Part shown: in pieces, positions 1 through 10,564 of the stretch
Layout: every line of letters starts with the position of its first letter
Numbering within the stretch: the first letter of the stretch is position 1
NCBI GenBank assembly: GCA_026686845.1
Contig: JAIVEN010000002.1
Span: forward strand, 27,192,001-27,256,000
DNA from: Adenanthera pavonina
Lineage: Eukaryota; Streptophyta; Magnoliopsida; Fabales; Fabaceae
Length of the DNA: 64,000 nucleotides
Direction of reading: 5' to 3'
The notes under the pieces: model-generated
Told to the model about the DNA's origin: nothing
Databases searched by the model: none
What the model saw: only the letters and a program-made list of their open reading frames with translations
Program-made: the position numbers and the translations under genes

Positions 1-335
1 GCGTTTAAAAAACGCCAACGTTTCTTCAGAATTTAGTTGGCGTTTATTGATAAACGCCAACTAAAGTGAGACTTTAGTTGGCGTTTTTGTTATAAACGCC
101 AACTAAATACTGAAGAAACGTTGGCGTTTATAAATAAAACGCTAACTAAAGTCTTACTTTAGTTGGCGTTTATCGATAAACGCCAATTTTTCTTAAGGTT
201 TTATTTGGCATTTGGAACAAAAACGCCAACTAAAGTCTCACTTTAGTTGGCGTTTATCAATAAACGCCAATGTTTTTTATGATCTTACATAGCGTTTACC
301 ATTAAACGCCAATGTTTTTTATCATTATTTTTTTT
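1..335. repeat. Subterminal inverted-repeat array, 3' end of CACTA-1
   Basis: The stretch consists of alternating forward and reverse copies of a TTTAGTTGGCGTTTA unit separated by short AT spacers, so neighbouring units pair as hairpins. Units are nearly identical to those at 9727-10254. The array begins at the first base of the window, so its outer part and the terminal CACTA are missing. Confidence 0.9.
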
Positions 336-573
336 ATATTTTACAGTTACGCTACACAACCTCCAGTTATTCATTATCAACCAGATCCAGTGAACCCAGA
401 AATTGGAGTAAAACATAACAAGATGGAGTAACATATATTATTATATTTATAGTACCGGCCAGTGGAAATTCCAGTGATCAATTAAGAAGCAAACTAATTA
501 AAAAAAGAAAACCATGAATAAATTTCAGTTATTGACAACAGAATGTGCAGGAAGAAGCCAAGAATACAAGCAA

Positions 574-1365
574 AGGTGTTAGTATCTTTAGGATTAATTA
601 AATGTCACTTGCATCACATAATGAGAGTGCCCCTCAAATATCTGAGTACAAACCCAGCCTTTCTCCCAATCCCAAAGCTTTTTGAGCATATATCAGCAGA
701 TGGTGACAGCACGTAAGGAAGGGTAGGATGAACTGCCACACACCTAATGTAATCTGTATGTGCCTCGAAAACTTTAACTTTATCCATTGTGTTGTAATTA
801 TATACATGAATGAACATATCATCTGCTCCAGCAACCACCCACTGTTTGCGTGCAACAATTTTGGCCGACCTAACTGCAAAATCATGCATGCTGTACTTGA
901 GCTCCATTGTGGTATTTTGAGTTATAATAATAGTGAGAAAAGATACACTTTCAAACAATTTTGGCAGTACAGGTAAAAATTTGTTTGCTACAGAAAAAAC
1001 AAGGATCATGTACCTGGTAACTCAGTAACCTCAAAAGACTTGGCCAAGGAAATGGTGAAAACAAACATGGGGTATCCAGAGCCATAGTTATGAATTTCAC
1101 AATTCTAATCTGTCGGTTTGAATAGAAGAATGCAAAAGGCACACAAGAAAATTTATTCCACTGCAATATATCCACCATAATTATTACAACCCTCAATTGG
1201 CTAAAACGTACTAACAAGTTATAACAATACACAGGATCTCAATTAAAAAATTTTCAGGTACCTGAGATTGGGAGTTCCAAATATAGACAGTTCCCGAGTA
1301 TAAACTTGCCAGAATCCTGTGGTAGCCATGGCAAAATCACACATTTCAGCAAAATAGCCAACGAT
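574..1365 (-). pseudogene. Captured fragment of coatomer subunit beta-prime (COPB2), introns retained
   Basis: Three pieces on the minus strand match consecutive parts of the N-terminal WD40 propeller of plant coatomer beta-prime, a COPI coat subunit of Golgi vesicles. Piece one, about 1258-1323 (perhaps from 1365), reads ILASLYSGTV.IWN.QSQ and is followed by a GT donor. Piece two, about 1014-1050, reads KSFEVTELP, again with a donor. Piece three, about 574-885, follows a TTTTGCAG acceptor and reads RSAK.VARKQWVVAGADDM, then DKVKVFEAH and YIRCVAVHPTLPYVLS. A frameshift near 690 precedes the LWDWEKGWVCTQIFEGH segment, and an extra-base disruption near 600 precedes NPKDTNTFA. There is no start, no C-terminal half and no intact frame. 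Retained introns point to capture of genomic DNA rather than cDNA. It lies between the protease gene and the subterminal array, so it travels inside CACTA-1. The homology is recalled from family knowledge, not from a search. Confidence 0.87.
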
Positions 1366-1522
1366 AAACTATTTACCAATCCTATGTCATCAGTAACCCT
1401 GTTGACAAATTCCATGACTAATATTGATATAATTCTCACAGATGCCACACAGTAGAAATAATCAAATTAAGAAAGCAACTATAGAATTTTAAATTGCAGC
1501 ATGGTTAAATTTACCTCTCTAT

Positions 1523-4500
1523 TCATAGGCACTTATCAAGGACGAAGTTACACCACTCTTCGATGAGTTCCTCTATTTGCGTATCAGAGTACTCGGAATA
1601 AGAGGTGTCAGGGAAGTACTGTAAATTAAAAAATTATAAATAAGCGAAAATGGCAAAATTTTATAAGCCTTAATGTAAATATAAAATTACATACCGTGTC
1701 TGGGATTATGCTATGACCATGTGTGATGATATCCTTCATGAATAACATCACATAGTATCCACAGTCATTATCATTTGGTTGTTTTGGACACTAAAGAGGA
1801 AACTTATATTAATTATACAATACAGAAATATTAATCTCAACAATTGTTGATTAAATATAAATTTATACATACCCGTATCTTCTGCCACTTATATAACGAG
1901 GAAGCTAAGGGTTTTACCATTTTGCCCTTATGATTATCTCTACAACCCCGGCCCGCTCGAAATATTGACACAGCACTGTTTAACCATAAAATATAAAAAA
2001 TGTTAGACTGAGCAAAACCTAGCTAATTGGAATTATTACATATAAGTATGAATCATTAAAAACATGAAAAATAAATCTAGGTTCCTTACTTATTAATTAT
2101 CCCCGTCATTTGTTCGCGAAGTTCCGGATCATAATTCAAAGGATCCAAAAAATAGATAGTTGGCTCCAATGGATTGATTGCAATTAACATCCAGTGTCCA
2201 CTATGAAAAAATAACCAGTGTCATTAGGAAATTATAATTCAGCAGATGAAGTCAAATACATTAAATCCTGAGAATTTACTTACACATTATGATACGGAAC
2301 CAAGAATAAGACATCTTTGTCAGCCCTTGCAGTGAATGCATCCGCAATTAACTGCTGCTGTTCAGTAATCTTACTGTCCGGCAATTTTGAAGCATAAGCA
2401 GCAACCTCTTCAGGATGGATGAATATAAATTTGTTTGTAAGATTGCAAGGCTCCAAAAATGTCTCGTAGAGGTATCTAAAGTTTAGAAACAAAATAAAAA
2501 GCAACATAGGTTAATATGAAGGCCTAAATTGAAAAAAATTAAAACAAATAGATTAATATCAAGTACCTTATGTACAAGTTAACATTCGCAACCCCAATCC
2601 ACTTCCGATGGATGATGTAATCAACAATTTCAGTGTTGATACTTTCAAATACCACCTTATTATAAATGTTCTTGGCAAATTTCACACGTTTTTCGACTTT
2701 GCCCTTAAGTGAATATGGTAGAAACTTTACAATCATCCTTCGAAAGGTGTCTGGAACTGGATGCCTGGGCGGCTGCATGAGTGGTGGAGCTACTGATTCC
2801 TTCGAATGTCCTGACTCTCCGACCTTACTCTTCCCCTTCAACTAAGCAACAAAGTGGGAAATTTTGAGATTAACCACCTTAATATACACATAACAATAGT
2901 ATATGTCTATAGGTCATCTAATATGAACCTTTGAATGTAGTGGCTCATTCAAGACATCTAGTATCAAGTTAGTATACTGTCAAGTAACATACCTTTACTA
3001 ATGGAGCAGCAGTGATGAGGTGTGCGGGCCATGCTACGAAGCTGCCCAATGCCATTCCTATTGTTTCCATATCCCCCGCAGGAACAGGCAACCTGGTACC
3101 CTCCTCCCTAACTACCTCAATCGACACTTTTAGATGATTTGTAGGTACGAGTGCATTGTGAAGCATCTCTTCAGGGCTATTATGCACATGCCCCTCCGCA
3201 ACCACACGTTGATTAGGTGTTTCTAACCATAGCTGGCAATATGATTGACCCTGTTCCAATCAATGCATTAGAAATCAACCATTTATTAGGGGTAAAAAAA
3301 AAGTTATCTTTTAACTTGTTCATGATAGCAATTACCTGAGGGAGATCGTGAGGGGTAACAGTGCAACTATCTTTGGCACTAGCCGACACTGGTGGTGTCC
3401 CTTGCGTTCCCTGTAGTTGAAGCACCATGTTCGTCAATTCAGCTAATCGGAGCTGCATCTGAGATTGAGTCTGATGTTGTTCCTGAACAATAGCCTCCAA
3501 TCGGGCAACCTTTGCAGCATCTGATGATGATCGAGGCCCAAAAAAGGCTTTGTGTGTCACACCAAACCCTGTACCCCTAACACGACCAGGATACTCAGGG
3601 ACCCCCAGTGCCTTACCAAGTATGTCCTGCCCAACGCTCTCCTGCTCACTAGCTTGAGGCATCGAATTAGAGAGTTCATTCTGTGGAAGAAAGAGAAACA
3701 AAATATAAATTTTGCAACTAAATATTAAGTATTTGAAAATATATATGTAAATAAAATATATAATACAATAATACTAACTATTGACTCGGCAACTTTCCGA
3801 ACGTTGTCATTGTCAATTATCCCATCCTTGTTCTTGCGAGATTCTATCCATAGCTCATGGCGTTCGATTTCCCTCCCTTCTGACCCCTCCTTTGATTGCT
3901 ATGTTTGATCACAAATAAGCAAATGTGTCAGTATTTGAACATAAGTGTCATTCATAGAACAATCAACTATCAAACCACGTACCATCTTAACCTCTATACC
4001 ATGGTATCCTTGACGACCCCCTCTATATGGGTATTGCTGCTTCTTGGCTCTGTCACTATTGGCTTGGCTTAATTTCTGAAAAGTTATGCAGAATATTAGT
4101 TTTAATGTAACAAAAACTAAGATAAAGTACATATGATTAGGTTTATGTCCACCAAAAAAGTCGCAATAAGAATATTCAATGAAATGACATACTATGTTAA
4201 TAATGCACACAACAAAGCAGACTTTTATTCAATGACTAAATATATGTACTATAATTAATTTAAGACCAACAATGACAGAAATGGTTTACCTGAAAAGATT
4301 CTTCACGACGCCTAGCAACAAAAGCATTCCAGTGTTCCTGTGTAATGTACAACTCAAACAACCGAGGCGGATGAACAGCAGAGTTGCCAGCTGCATCTCT
4401 CAAGAAGAATCTAGTGAGAATGGATCGAAAATTTCGGAGTGCGACACCAGCCTTCATATATATGTGTCTCCTGTGACTATTATTGATGTCAAAAGCAGAC

Positions 4501-4886
4501 TGCAACATGCATTACTGAAAAGAATTATTATCTGTATATATGTACACACATTAAAATCAAATGACATACTATATTATTACCTCTATATCTTCGAAAATAC
4601 TATTCTTCACAGGATCAGGGACTTTCCTCCAATCCCTGTGAGGATGGGAGATTGGAACCTTCAACTTCGCAGCGACCCCAATATAACTGCTCAATTTTTG
4701 TCCACCCTTTTGTATTGGATTGCCTTTGCGATTCCATTCGACATGAATCTTTTGGCCAGTGTGTCGGGCGTGTATCACCTCTTTCAACACAGTCAAGCCA
4801 CGCCGGTGCTGTTTGATATATTTCTGTAGCTCTTCTTGACCATCATCAGCACCACGATCATGATCCTGAGCAGAAGGGGTTGCCAT
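1523..4886 (-). CDS. CACTA second gene: plant-transposase (Ptta/En/Spm) region plus Ulp1-type cysteine protease, 12 exons, apparently intact
   Basis: I assembled the exons by eye from GT/AG sites: 4581-4886, 4290-4499, 3983-4075, 3779-3898, 3336-3680, 2993-3250, 2567-2841, 2284-2475, 2090-2200, 1873-1975, 1695-1790, 1523-1618. They total 2205 bases and stay in one frame from ATG to TGA, predicting about 734 residues. The N-terminal third (IHVEWN, LSSYIG, DWRKVPD, then WNAFVARR and NSDRAKKQQYPYRGG) resembles the Transposase_24 (Ptta/En/Spm) family. The middle holds a coiled-coil-like stretch (AKVARLEAIVQEQ). The C-terminal part has the Ulp1/SENP C48 signature in order: GHWMLIAI (catalytic His), IYFLDPL (Asp) and KQPNDNDCGYYVM (Gln and Cys). 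Family members remove SUMO-like modifiers; what this copy cleaves is unknown. Its first exon follows a TTTATTGTAG acceptor 154 bases beyond the transposase ORF, so it may be spliced from the shared upstream promoter as tnpA is in En/Spm. CACTA-2 carries a broken homologue. Confidence 0.85.
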
Positions 4887-5040
4887 TTACCTACAATAAA
4901 ATTCCAACAAACATGTAAGATATCAAAGAAGGAAAAAAAAATTAAAGCAAATACAACACATAAAAAAAACTAATAAAACCGTAAGGCAAACAATAAAACC
5001 GTAAAGCAAATTATACATGTCGAAGGAAATAAAATTCAAA

Positions 5041-8000
5041 CTAAGGCAAACAATAAAAAATATTCGATAATTCAAACCTTTTCCTCTTTCTTTTCAGATG
5101 TTCACTAATCCGTCCCCTCTTCCAAATCCAAGTACCTTCTTGATGGTCATCTCTCACATAAAGGGTATCATCTCCACCAGGATCAGTATCAAGTGATGTC
5201 CCATGGAAAGGATCATCCTCAATGCACGCACCTTGATAGTCTTGACCATCATCTAAGGTGTCAATTATTTTGTTCGTTAGCATAACAATTGACCACTTCT
5301 TATTAGCAGGATCAGTGACAAAAAACACTTGTTGGGCTTGGGATGCTAAAATAAAAGGTTCATCTTTATACCCCACCCTATTAAGATCCACTTGAATGAA
5401 CCCTGAATCATCAACTCGGAGGTCGTTGTTGTTGTCAACCCATTTACAACTGAAGACAGGTACCTGGAATGAGATGTAGTCCAATTCCCATATGTGCTCA
5501 ATTACCCCAAAGTATGACATGGGTGCAAAAATGGGGTTTTTGTCTTTAACACTAGATATATGCATTGATTGAGCTATAAGGGTTATCCCACTATTTTGCA
5601 TAATACTCTTATCATCTTGCTCTTTTGTATAGAACGTGTACCCATTGATAAGATAACCAGTGTAAGATCGTACATACATGCTTGGACCCATAGCTAACTA
5701 TTTCAACCTGACCGAAACTGAACTAGAAGTCCTCTCCAACTCTGTGAGGATGTGATCACGCAACCAATGTATAAAAAGTCGATTATGTTCTTTTGATATC
5801 CAACTCTCATTCTTATTAGGGTTCAAGGTTCTAATTCTCTCCTTGTGCATTTCCACATATTCATCAACCTCATCCGAGTTGTGCAAGACATACAGGTGAG
5901 CTTGCTCCCACTGTATCCTAGAGATACTAACTATTTCACTTCCCCGAATCCCTTCACCACTTGTTCTACCCAAGTGACGAGACCTTGGAAGCCCAATGTT
6001 ATCAACACTCAATAAGTATTAAGTACAAAATTCAACAGCTTCTTCGGCTATGTACCTTTCAACAATACATCCCTCTGGTCTACTTCGATTTTTCACATAC
6101 CCTTTCAATATCTTCATGTAACGCTCAATCGGGTACATCCATCTCATATACGCTGGACCACACATTTGTGTTTCCCTAACTAGGTGTACTGTTAGGTGAA
6201 CCATCATGTCAAAGAATGAAGGCGGGAAATACATCTCAAGCTCACACAAAGTGACAACAATTTGTCTTTGCAATGTGGGCAACTTCCTAGGGTCAATGAC
6301 TTTGCTGCCAATAGCCTTGAAAAAGAAACATAGTTTCGTGATTGTCCCTCGCACCTTTCTCGGCAATATGGATCGTATACCCACCGGCATCATATGCTCC
6401 ATCAAAACATGACAATCATGAGACTTTAGACTCTTCAACTTCAAGTCTTTCATAGATACAAGGTTCTTGATATTTGATGAGTACCCCTCTGGAACTTTAA
6501 CTCCATCAAGGAATTCACAAAGAGATACTTTTTCTTTTCTAGATAAAGTATAAGCAGCTGGTGGAAGATAAGTACACCGTTTGTCCTTGATCGGTGCCAA
6601 TTCTCCTCTAATTCCCATAGCAACCAAATCCAGTCTCGCCTTCTTATCATCTTTGGTCTTTCCCTTCACATTGAGTAACGTACCAATAATGCTATCACAT
6701 ACATTTTTTTCTATGTGCATCACATCAAGGAAGTGCCTCACATACAAGGACTTCCAATATGGCAAATCAAAGAAAATTGACCTTTTCTTCCACCCACTTG
6801 TCCTAAGGTGTTTGGCAAAAGGTTTCCCAAAGTTGTTAGTCAAATGTTGTACCTTTCGAAACAGGTCCTCACCGCTTAACGGAACAGGTTCTCTTCCGTC
6901 TTCTACATTCCCATCAAATGCTTTTCTCCACCCTCTATAACGATGTCCCTGATGCAAAAATCTCCGATGCCCGAGAAAGACAAATTTCCCACCATGCTCC
7001 AACCGAATCGATTGTGTGCCTTCTTCACATATAGGGCAACCAAATTCTCCTTTGATACTATATCCAGACAAATTCCCATACGCTGGAAAATCATTAATTG
7101 TACCAAACAGCATAGCTCTCAAATTGAATGCTTGCTTCCTATACCCATCATACACCTCTACACCACTCTCCCATAATAGCTTCAAGTCATCAATTAGTGG
7201 AGCCAAGTATACATCTATATCATTTCCGGGTTGTTTAGGTCCAGAAATTAACAAAGACAACATCATGAATTTTCGCTTCATGCATAGCCACGGAGGCAAG
7301 TTATAAATCACCAAAATCACGGGCCATGTACTATGTGTACTACTTTGCATACCATGCGGGTTCATTCCATCAGTAGATAATGCAAGACGTAGATTTCTAG
7401 CTTCTGCCCCGAAATCTTCATAGTCACGATCAATTAATTTCCATTGTGGAGAATCTGCAGGATGTCTAAGCTTCCCATCTTTAATTCTATCATCTGCATG
7501 CCATGTCAAGAGCTTCGCATTCTCCACACTGTTGTACATGCGTCTAAATCTAGGTATGATGGGAAAATACCAAACTACCTTCACTGGACTCGATTCTTTC
7601 TTCTTATAACGTTGGGCATTGCATTTAGGACACTTGTCTAATGATGCAAATTCCTTCCGAAATAAGATGCAATCGTTAGGACAAGCATGTATCCTCTCAT
7701 AGCTCATCCCTATAGAGCTTAACATTCGTTTAGGCTCATATGTTCGGCTAGGAAGCTCATTATCCTCTGGCAGCATATCCTTCAAAAGTGCAAGCAATTC
7801 TGTGAAGCTCTTATCACTCCATCCATTGCCTGCTTTCAAGTTGTATAGCTTCAACACAGCTGACAATATCGTGAACTTAATGCATCCAGAGTACAATGGA
7901 TTTTCTGCATCCCTCTTCAACCTACCAAACATCCCCGGACAATCCTTAAGTTCATCCTCAATCACATTGGTCATCTCTTCAAGACGATCGGCCTCAAGTG

Positions 8001-8292
8001 TGCTTGTGTCGAAATCATTCGATCTACAGCTCCCACTATACGTATTACTGCTATAATCATTATTCGTCTCACCATGCCTTGTCCATCGTGTGTAACTTCG
8101 ATCAATTCCATTACAAATTAAATGTGATTCCAAGTCAGTTGCACTAACAAGCCTCCCATAGCAACACTTCAAGCAAGGGCATATAATTTTTTCGGGGTTA
8201 TCAGCATGCTCAACTGCAAACCTAACAAACTCTTTCACTCCATCCCAATATTCCTGAGTCAAACGATTCGCAGACATCCATTTCCGATCCAT
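5041..8292 (-). pseudogene. TNP2-type CACTA transposase with two in-frame stops
   Basis: One frame runs from ATG at 8292 to a stop at 5041, interrupted by TAA at 6019-6021 and TAG at 5698-5700. Domains in order are the transposase-associated domain (about residues 1-76, with cysteines CPCLKCC), the TNP2/Transposase_21 core (about 190-410, including STDGMNPHG and GEFGCPICEEG), DUF4218 (about 620-735, LPTLQRQIVVTLCELEMYFP), then after the stops a DUF4216-like region (SYTGYLINGYTFYT, FGVIEHIWELDY, CKWVDNN). This is the usual order for plant CACTA transposases, which bind and cut the element ends. At the TAA the CACTA-2 copy has GAA (Glu), so that stop is private to this copy. The TAG is present at the same place in both copies. 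It could be the true end of the main protein, a readthrough site, or an old inactivating mutation; I cannot tell which. Confidence 0.9.
5698..5700 (-). other. In-frame TAG shared by both transposase copies
   Basis: The context is aaa TAG tta gct ATG ggt here and aaa TAG tga gct ATG ggt in CACTA-2 (around 37234). About 216 open codons in the same frame follow here and encode a DUF4216-like domain normally fused to the transposase. Confidence 0.8.
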
Positions 8293-9726
8293 ACTTTTAT
8301 TAAGTTGTGTAACCTTTTATAACTTCTGTATAAATTTTGGCAGTGATCTTCCCAAGTTGAGCCTCCCAATAATTCTACAATACAACACCAACTTACAGGC
8401 CACGTTATTTCATATGGATTAAATACCATAACCCCATGATTAATACATTAATATTCTTGCTACATAAAAAAAACTAGATTCATTAATTGTACTACAATTA
8501 TTTGTTTTTCCTAACTTTACTTTCTGATTTATTAAAGCATATGTTACTTTTCAAGTCCTTAACTAGCAAAAATATTCAACAACATAGACAAAAAAAGAGT
8601 TCCAATTATATGTTGCCAACCATCCAAATCAACTATCCATAGCTTTTCATTTACTAAATTATAACTTTGAAAGACAAACCAGCAGCATAACAACTAAAGA
8701 ACCATAGCATTAACCACTTAGCAAAAATCACCTGACGTAGCTAACTAATACAAAACTTTTACATAAACATAATCAGGAAGCATACCTCAGACAAAGTAGA
8801 TATATATCTGATGGGCTAGCACTACAAATTCTGTCAATATGAAACAAGCGCACCAATGACACCTTCATACAAGTGAAGCAACAAGTTAAATGAAGGTCAA
8901 CCACAAAGTAGTTTGGTGGTGCGTCCACATATACATGTATGAGTAAGGAAAGATATATATATATATAGTAAAATAACACTATTATTATAGAAAAAAATTA
9001 AAATAAAAACTATAAATCTAAAACATGTAAATTAAAATTAAACGGTCCAAATTCACCCAGAATGATGAGTATTGGGTACTCATACATAATCAAATTACCA
9101 CTCATGGAGATGCTCTCGGTGGTTCAATTTCTTTTAGCCCAATTAGGAACAGTTTGATACAGAATAGACATAATGGTCAACAAACAAAATCAAGATATAT
9201 GGATTGTATAAAAAAAAACGCAAGATAATATGGTGGTTGATTGTATAGTATATTTGGGGATCCAGGTTTCGACATTTCTTCAATGAACTAATGAAGTCTT
9301 TGCCATCAAGCATTGAAAAGGAAAACAAATTACAATATGGGCAATGACTCATATGAATTTGACAGAAACAGCCACGAATATGAGAGCGTCAGTGGGACAA
9401 TATGGGGTTACCTCAAAGCTGGCCGCCGTCCGCTGTTGGGTCTGGGAGGGATTTCGAGTTCCTCTGAGAGAATAGAACTGGGCCTCTTTCACTCCATTCA
9501 CCGTGACCGTTGACAGGGAGAGACGCTACGAGATCAAGCGATTTCAGGTTGAAGGGGATTTCGGAGGAACAATGCCGTGGTGGAAGAGGAAAGACTGTAA
9601 ACTTTCGACGCGTGGTGGCCGAAGAGCTGTGCCAGAACAGAGCTATGGCAGAGGAACAGCTTCAGAGCATGGTGGGAATGAAGACGGCACAATTCTGAGA
9701 AAATGCGATATAGGGTTCTGAGAAGA
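8293..9726 (-). promoter_or_regulatory. Transposase upstream region: probable promoter, leader exon and leader intron of CACTA-1
   Basis: No convincing protein is seen. On the minus strand, about 9412-9720 is GC-richer than its surroundings, starts near AGAACCCTATATCG and ends in GAG followed by GTAACC, a good plant donor. It looks like a non-coding first exon. A candidate acceptor (ATACAG, about 8326) lies 34 bases before the transposase ATG. The AT-rich stretch 8330-9411 would then be a leader intron. A block at about 8770-8960 is conserved near 33890-34075 in CACTA-2. Short plus-strand reading frames at 9313-9721 have no recognisable family and are probably chance. Confidence 0.45.
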
Positions 9727-10254
9727 GATTTAAAACAACTTAGTTAGCGTTTAACAATTAAACGCTAACTAAATATAATATACATGGCGTTTATTATGTA
9801 AACGCCATCTAATATTCATAACTTAGATGGCGTTTATCACATAAACGCCATTTGAAATTTATACTTAGATGGCGTTTCAATATTAAACGCCAACTAAAAG
9901 TTTAAAAATAAATTAAAAAAAAAATTTCGGTGGACCTTGGTTGGCGTTTATGAAATAAACGCCATCTAATAATTTATATTATTTTATTAATTTAGATGGC
10001 GTTTTTCTTATAAACGCCATATAAAGTCTGAAATTAGTTAGCGTTTATCATAAAACGCCAACTTTAGTTTTACATTATGACTGTAGATGACGTTTATTTT
10101 TAAACGCCATCTAAAGTTCCAAAAATAGATGGCGTTTATTTTTTAAACGCCATCTAAAACTGGACTTTAGTTGGCGTTTATTTTGTAAACGCGAACTAAT
10201 ACGCTTGGTTTGATTTTTATTGGCGTTTTTCTAAATAAACGCCAACTATTCAGC
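9727..10254. repeat. Subterminal inverted-repeat array, 5' end of CACTA-1
   Basis: Dense alternating copies of AGATGGCGTTTA/TTAGTTGGCGTTTA and their complements are separated by AT-rich spacers of a few to about 30 bases. The units match the array at 1-335, and the two arrays bracket the element's genes. Confidence 0.92.
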
Positions 10255-10282
10255 GCCAATAAATCCTGAATCTGGCGTAGTG
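10255..10282 (-). repeat. CACTA terminus of CACTA-1
   Basis: On the minus strand the end begins CACTACGCCAGATTCAGG and continues into a TTTATTGGCGCT...AATAGTTGGCG block. The same block follows the CACTA end at 20390, tying the two elements to one family. TGG at 10283-10285 is the candidate target duplication; its partner lies outside the window. Confidence 0.85.
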
Positions 10283-10283
10283 T

Positions 10284-10385
10284 GGGGAGCACGAAATTAG
10301 GTACCCGCAAGTTTATCGCCAGTGCAACTTGGGCCCCCAGTGCAAGCACCTACGCGATGGCAAATGCTTCTATAAGCATAGTTGA
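10284..10385 (+). pseudogene. Short cysteine/histidine-rich ORF fragment cut by CACTA-1
   Basis: Directly after the transposon end is a GC-richer open stretch of 33 codons ending in TGA. It encodes a peptide with the spacing C-x5-C-x7-C-x3-H (QCNLGPQC then KCFYKH), reminiscent of CCCH zinc fingers. There is no start codon; the upstream part would be on the far side of the CACTA insertion, outside the window. It may be a broken host exon or chance. Confidence 0.25.
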
Positions 10386-10564
10386 CCATTCCTTAGTATT
10401 TCATTTGATTTATGTTAACTTACATATGTGACATACGCTTGTACTGGAACTTAGCTCTTTCAAAAGGGAAGTTTTGAGACTTCCTACATATTCATTTCTT
10501 TTTTGACCACGATATATACATATGTGTTCATTCTTTGCCAGCTGAATTTTGTTATAATTGTACA
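10386..10564. other. AT-rich spacer
   Basis: Sequence between the CACTA-1 flank and the start of LTR copy L1. I recognise nothing in it. Confidence 0.5.

Larger units (their letters stand above)
1..10282 (-). mobile_element. CACTA-1, CACTA (En/Spm) DNA transposon, left terminus outside window
   Basis: The right end reads ...GCGTAGTG, the reverse complement of a CACTA terminus (CACTACGCC...), and is followed by TGG as the candidate 3-bp target duplication. Inside it lies a dense array of direct and inverted GGCGTTTA/TAAACGCC repeats (9727-10254), and a matching array opens the window (1-335), so the other terminus lies just before base 1. Between the arrays, all on the minus strand, are a TNP2-type transposase, a spliced transposase/Ulp1-protease gene and a captured coatomer fragment. 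A related, decayed copy on the plus strand starts near 33890. Subterminal repeats of this kind bind the element's own protein in En/Spm; that this applies here is inference. Confidence 0.92.

Noticed and set aside
1..335. CRISPR-like array
   Set aside because: Units alternate in orientation and the spacers are short AT-rich loops; this is a CACTA subterminal array in a plant genome.
614..1009. Possible small gene of 131 codons
   Set aside because: Its coding similarity is to part of COPB2 only; the start lies in intron sequence and the end is frameshifted, so it is a captured fragment.
6206..8056. Plus-strand frames of up to 119 codons across the transposase
   Set aside because: They are antisense shadows of the transposase, and the matching shadows in CACTA-2 (35630-36730) show no independent conservation.
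9313..9721. Overlapping plus-strand reading frames of 60-70 codons
   Set aside because: No family similarity, and they oppose the likely leader exon on the minus strand; probably chance openings in GC-richer DNA.
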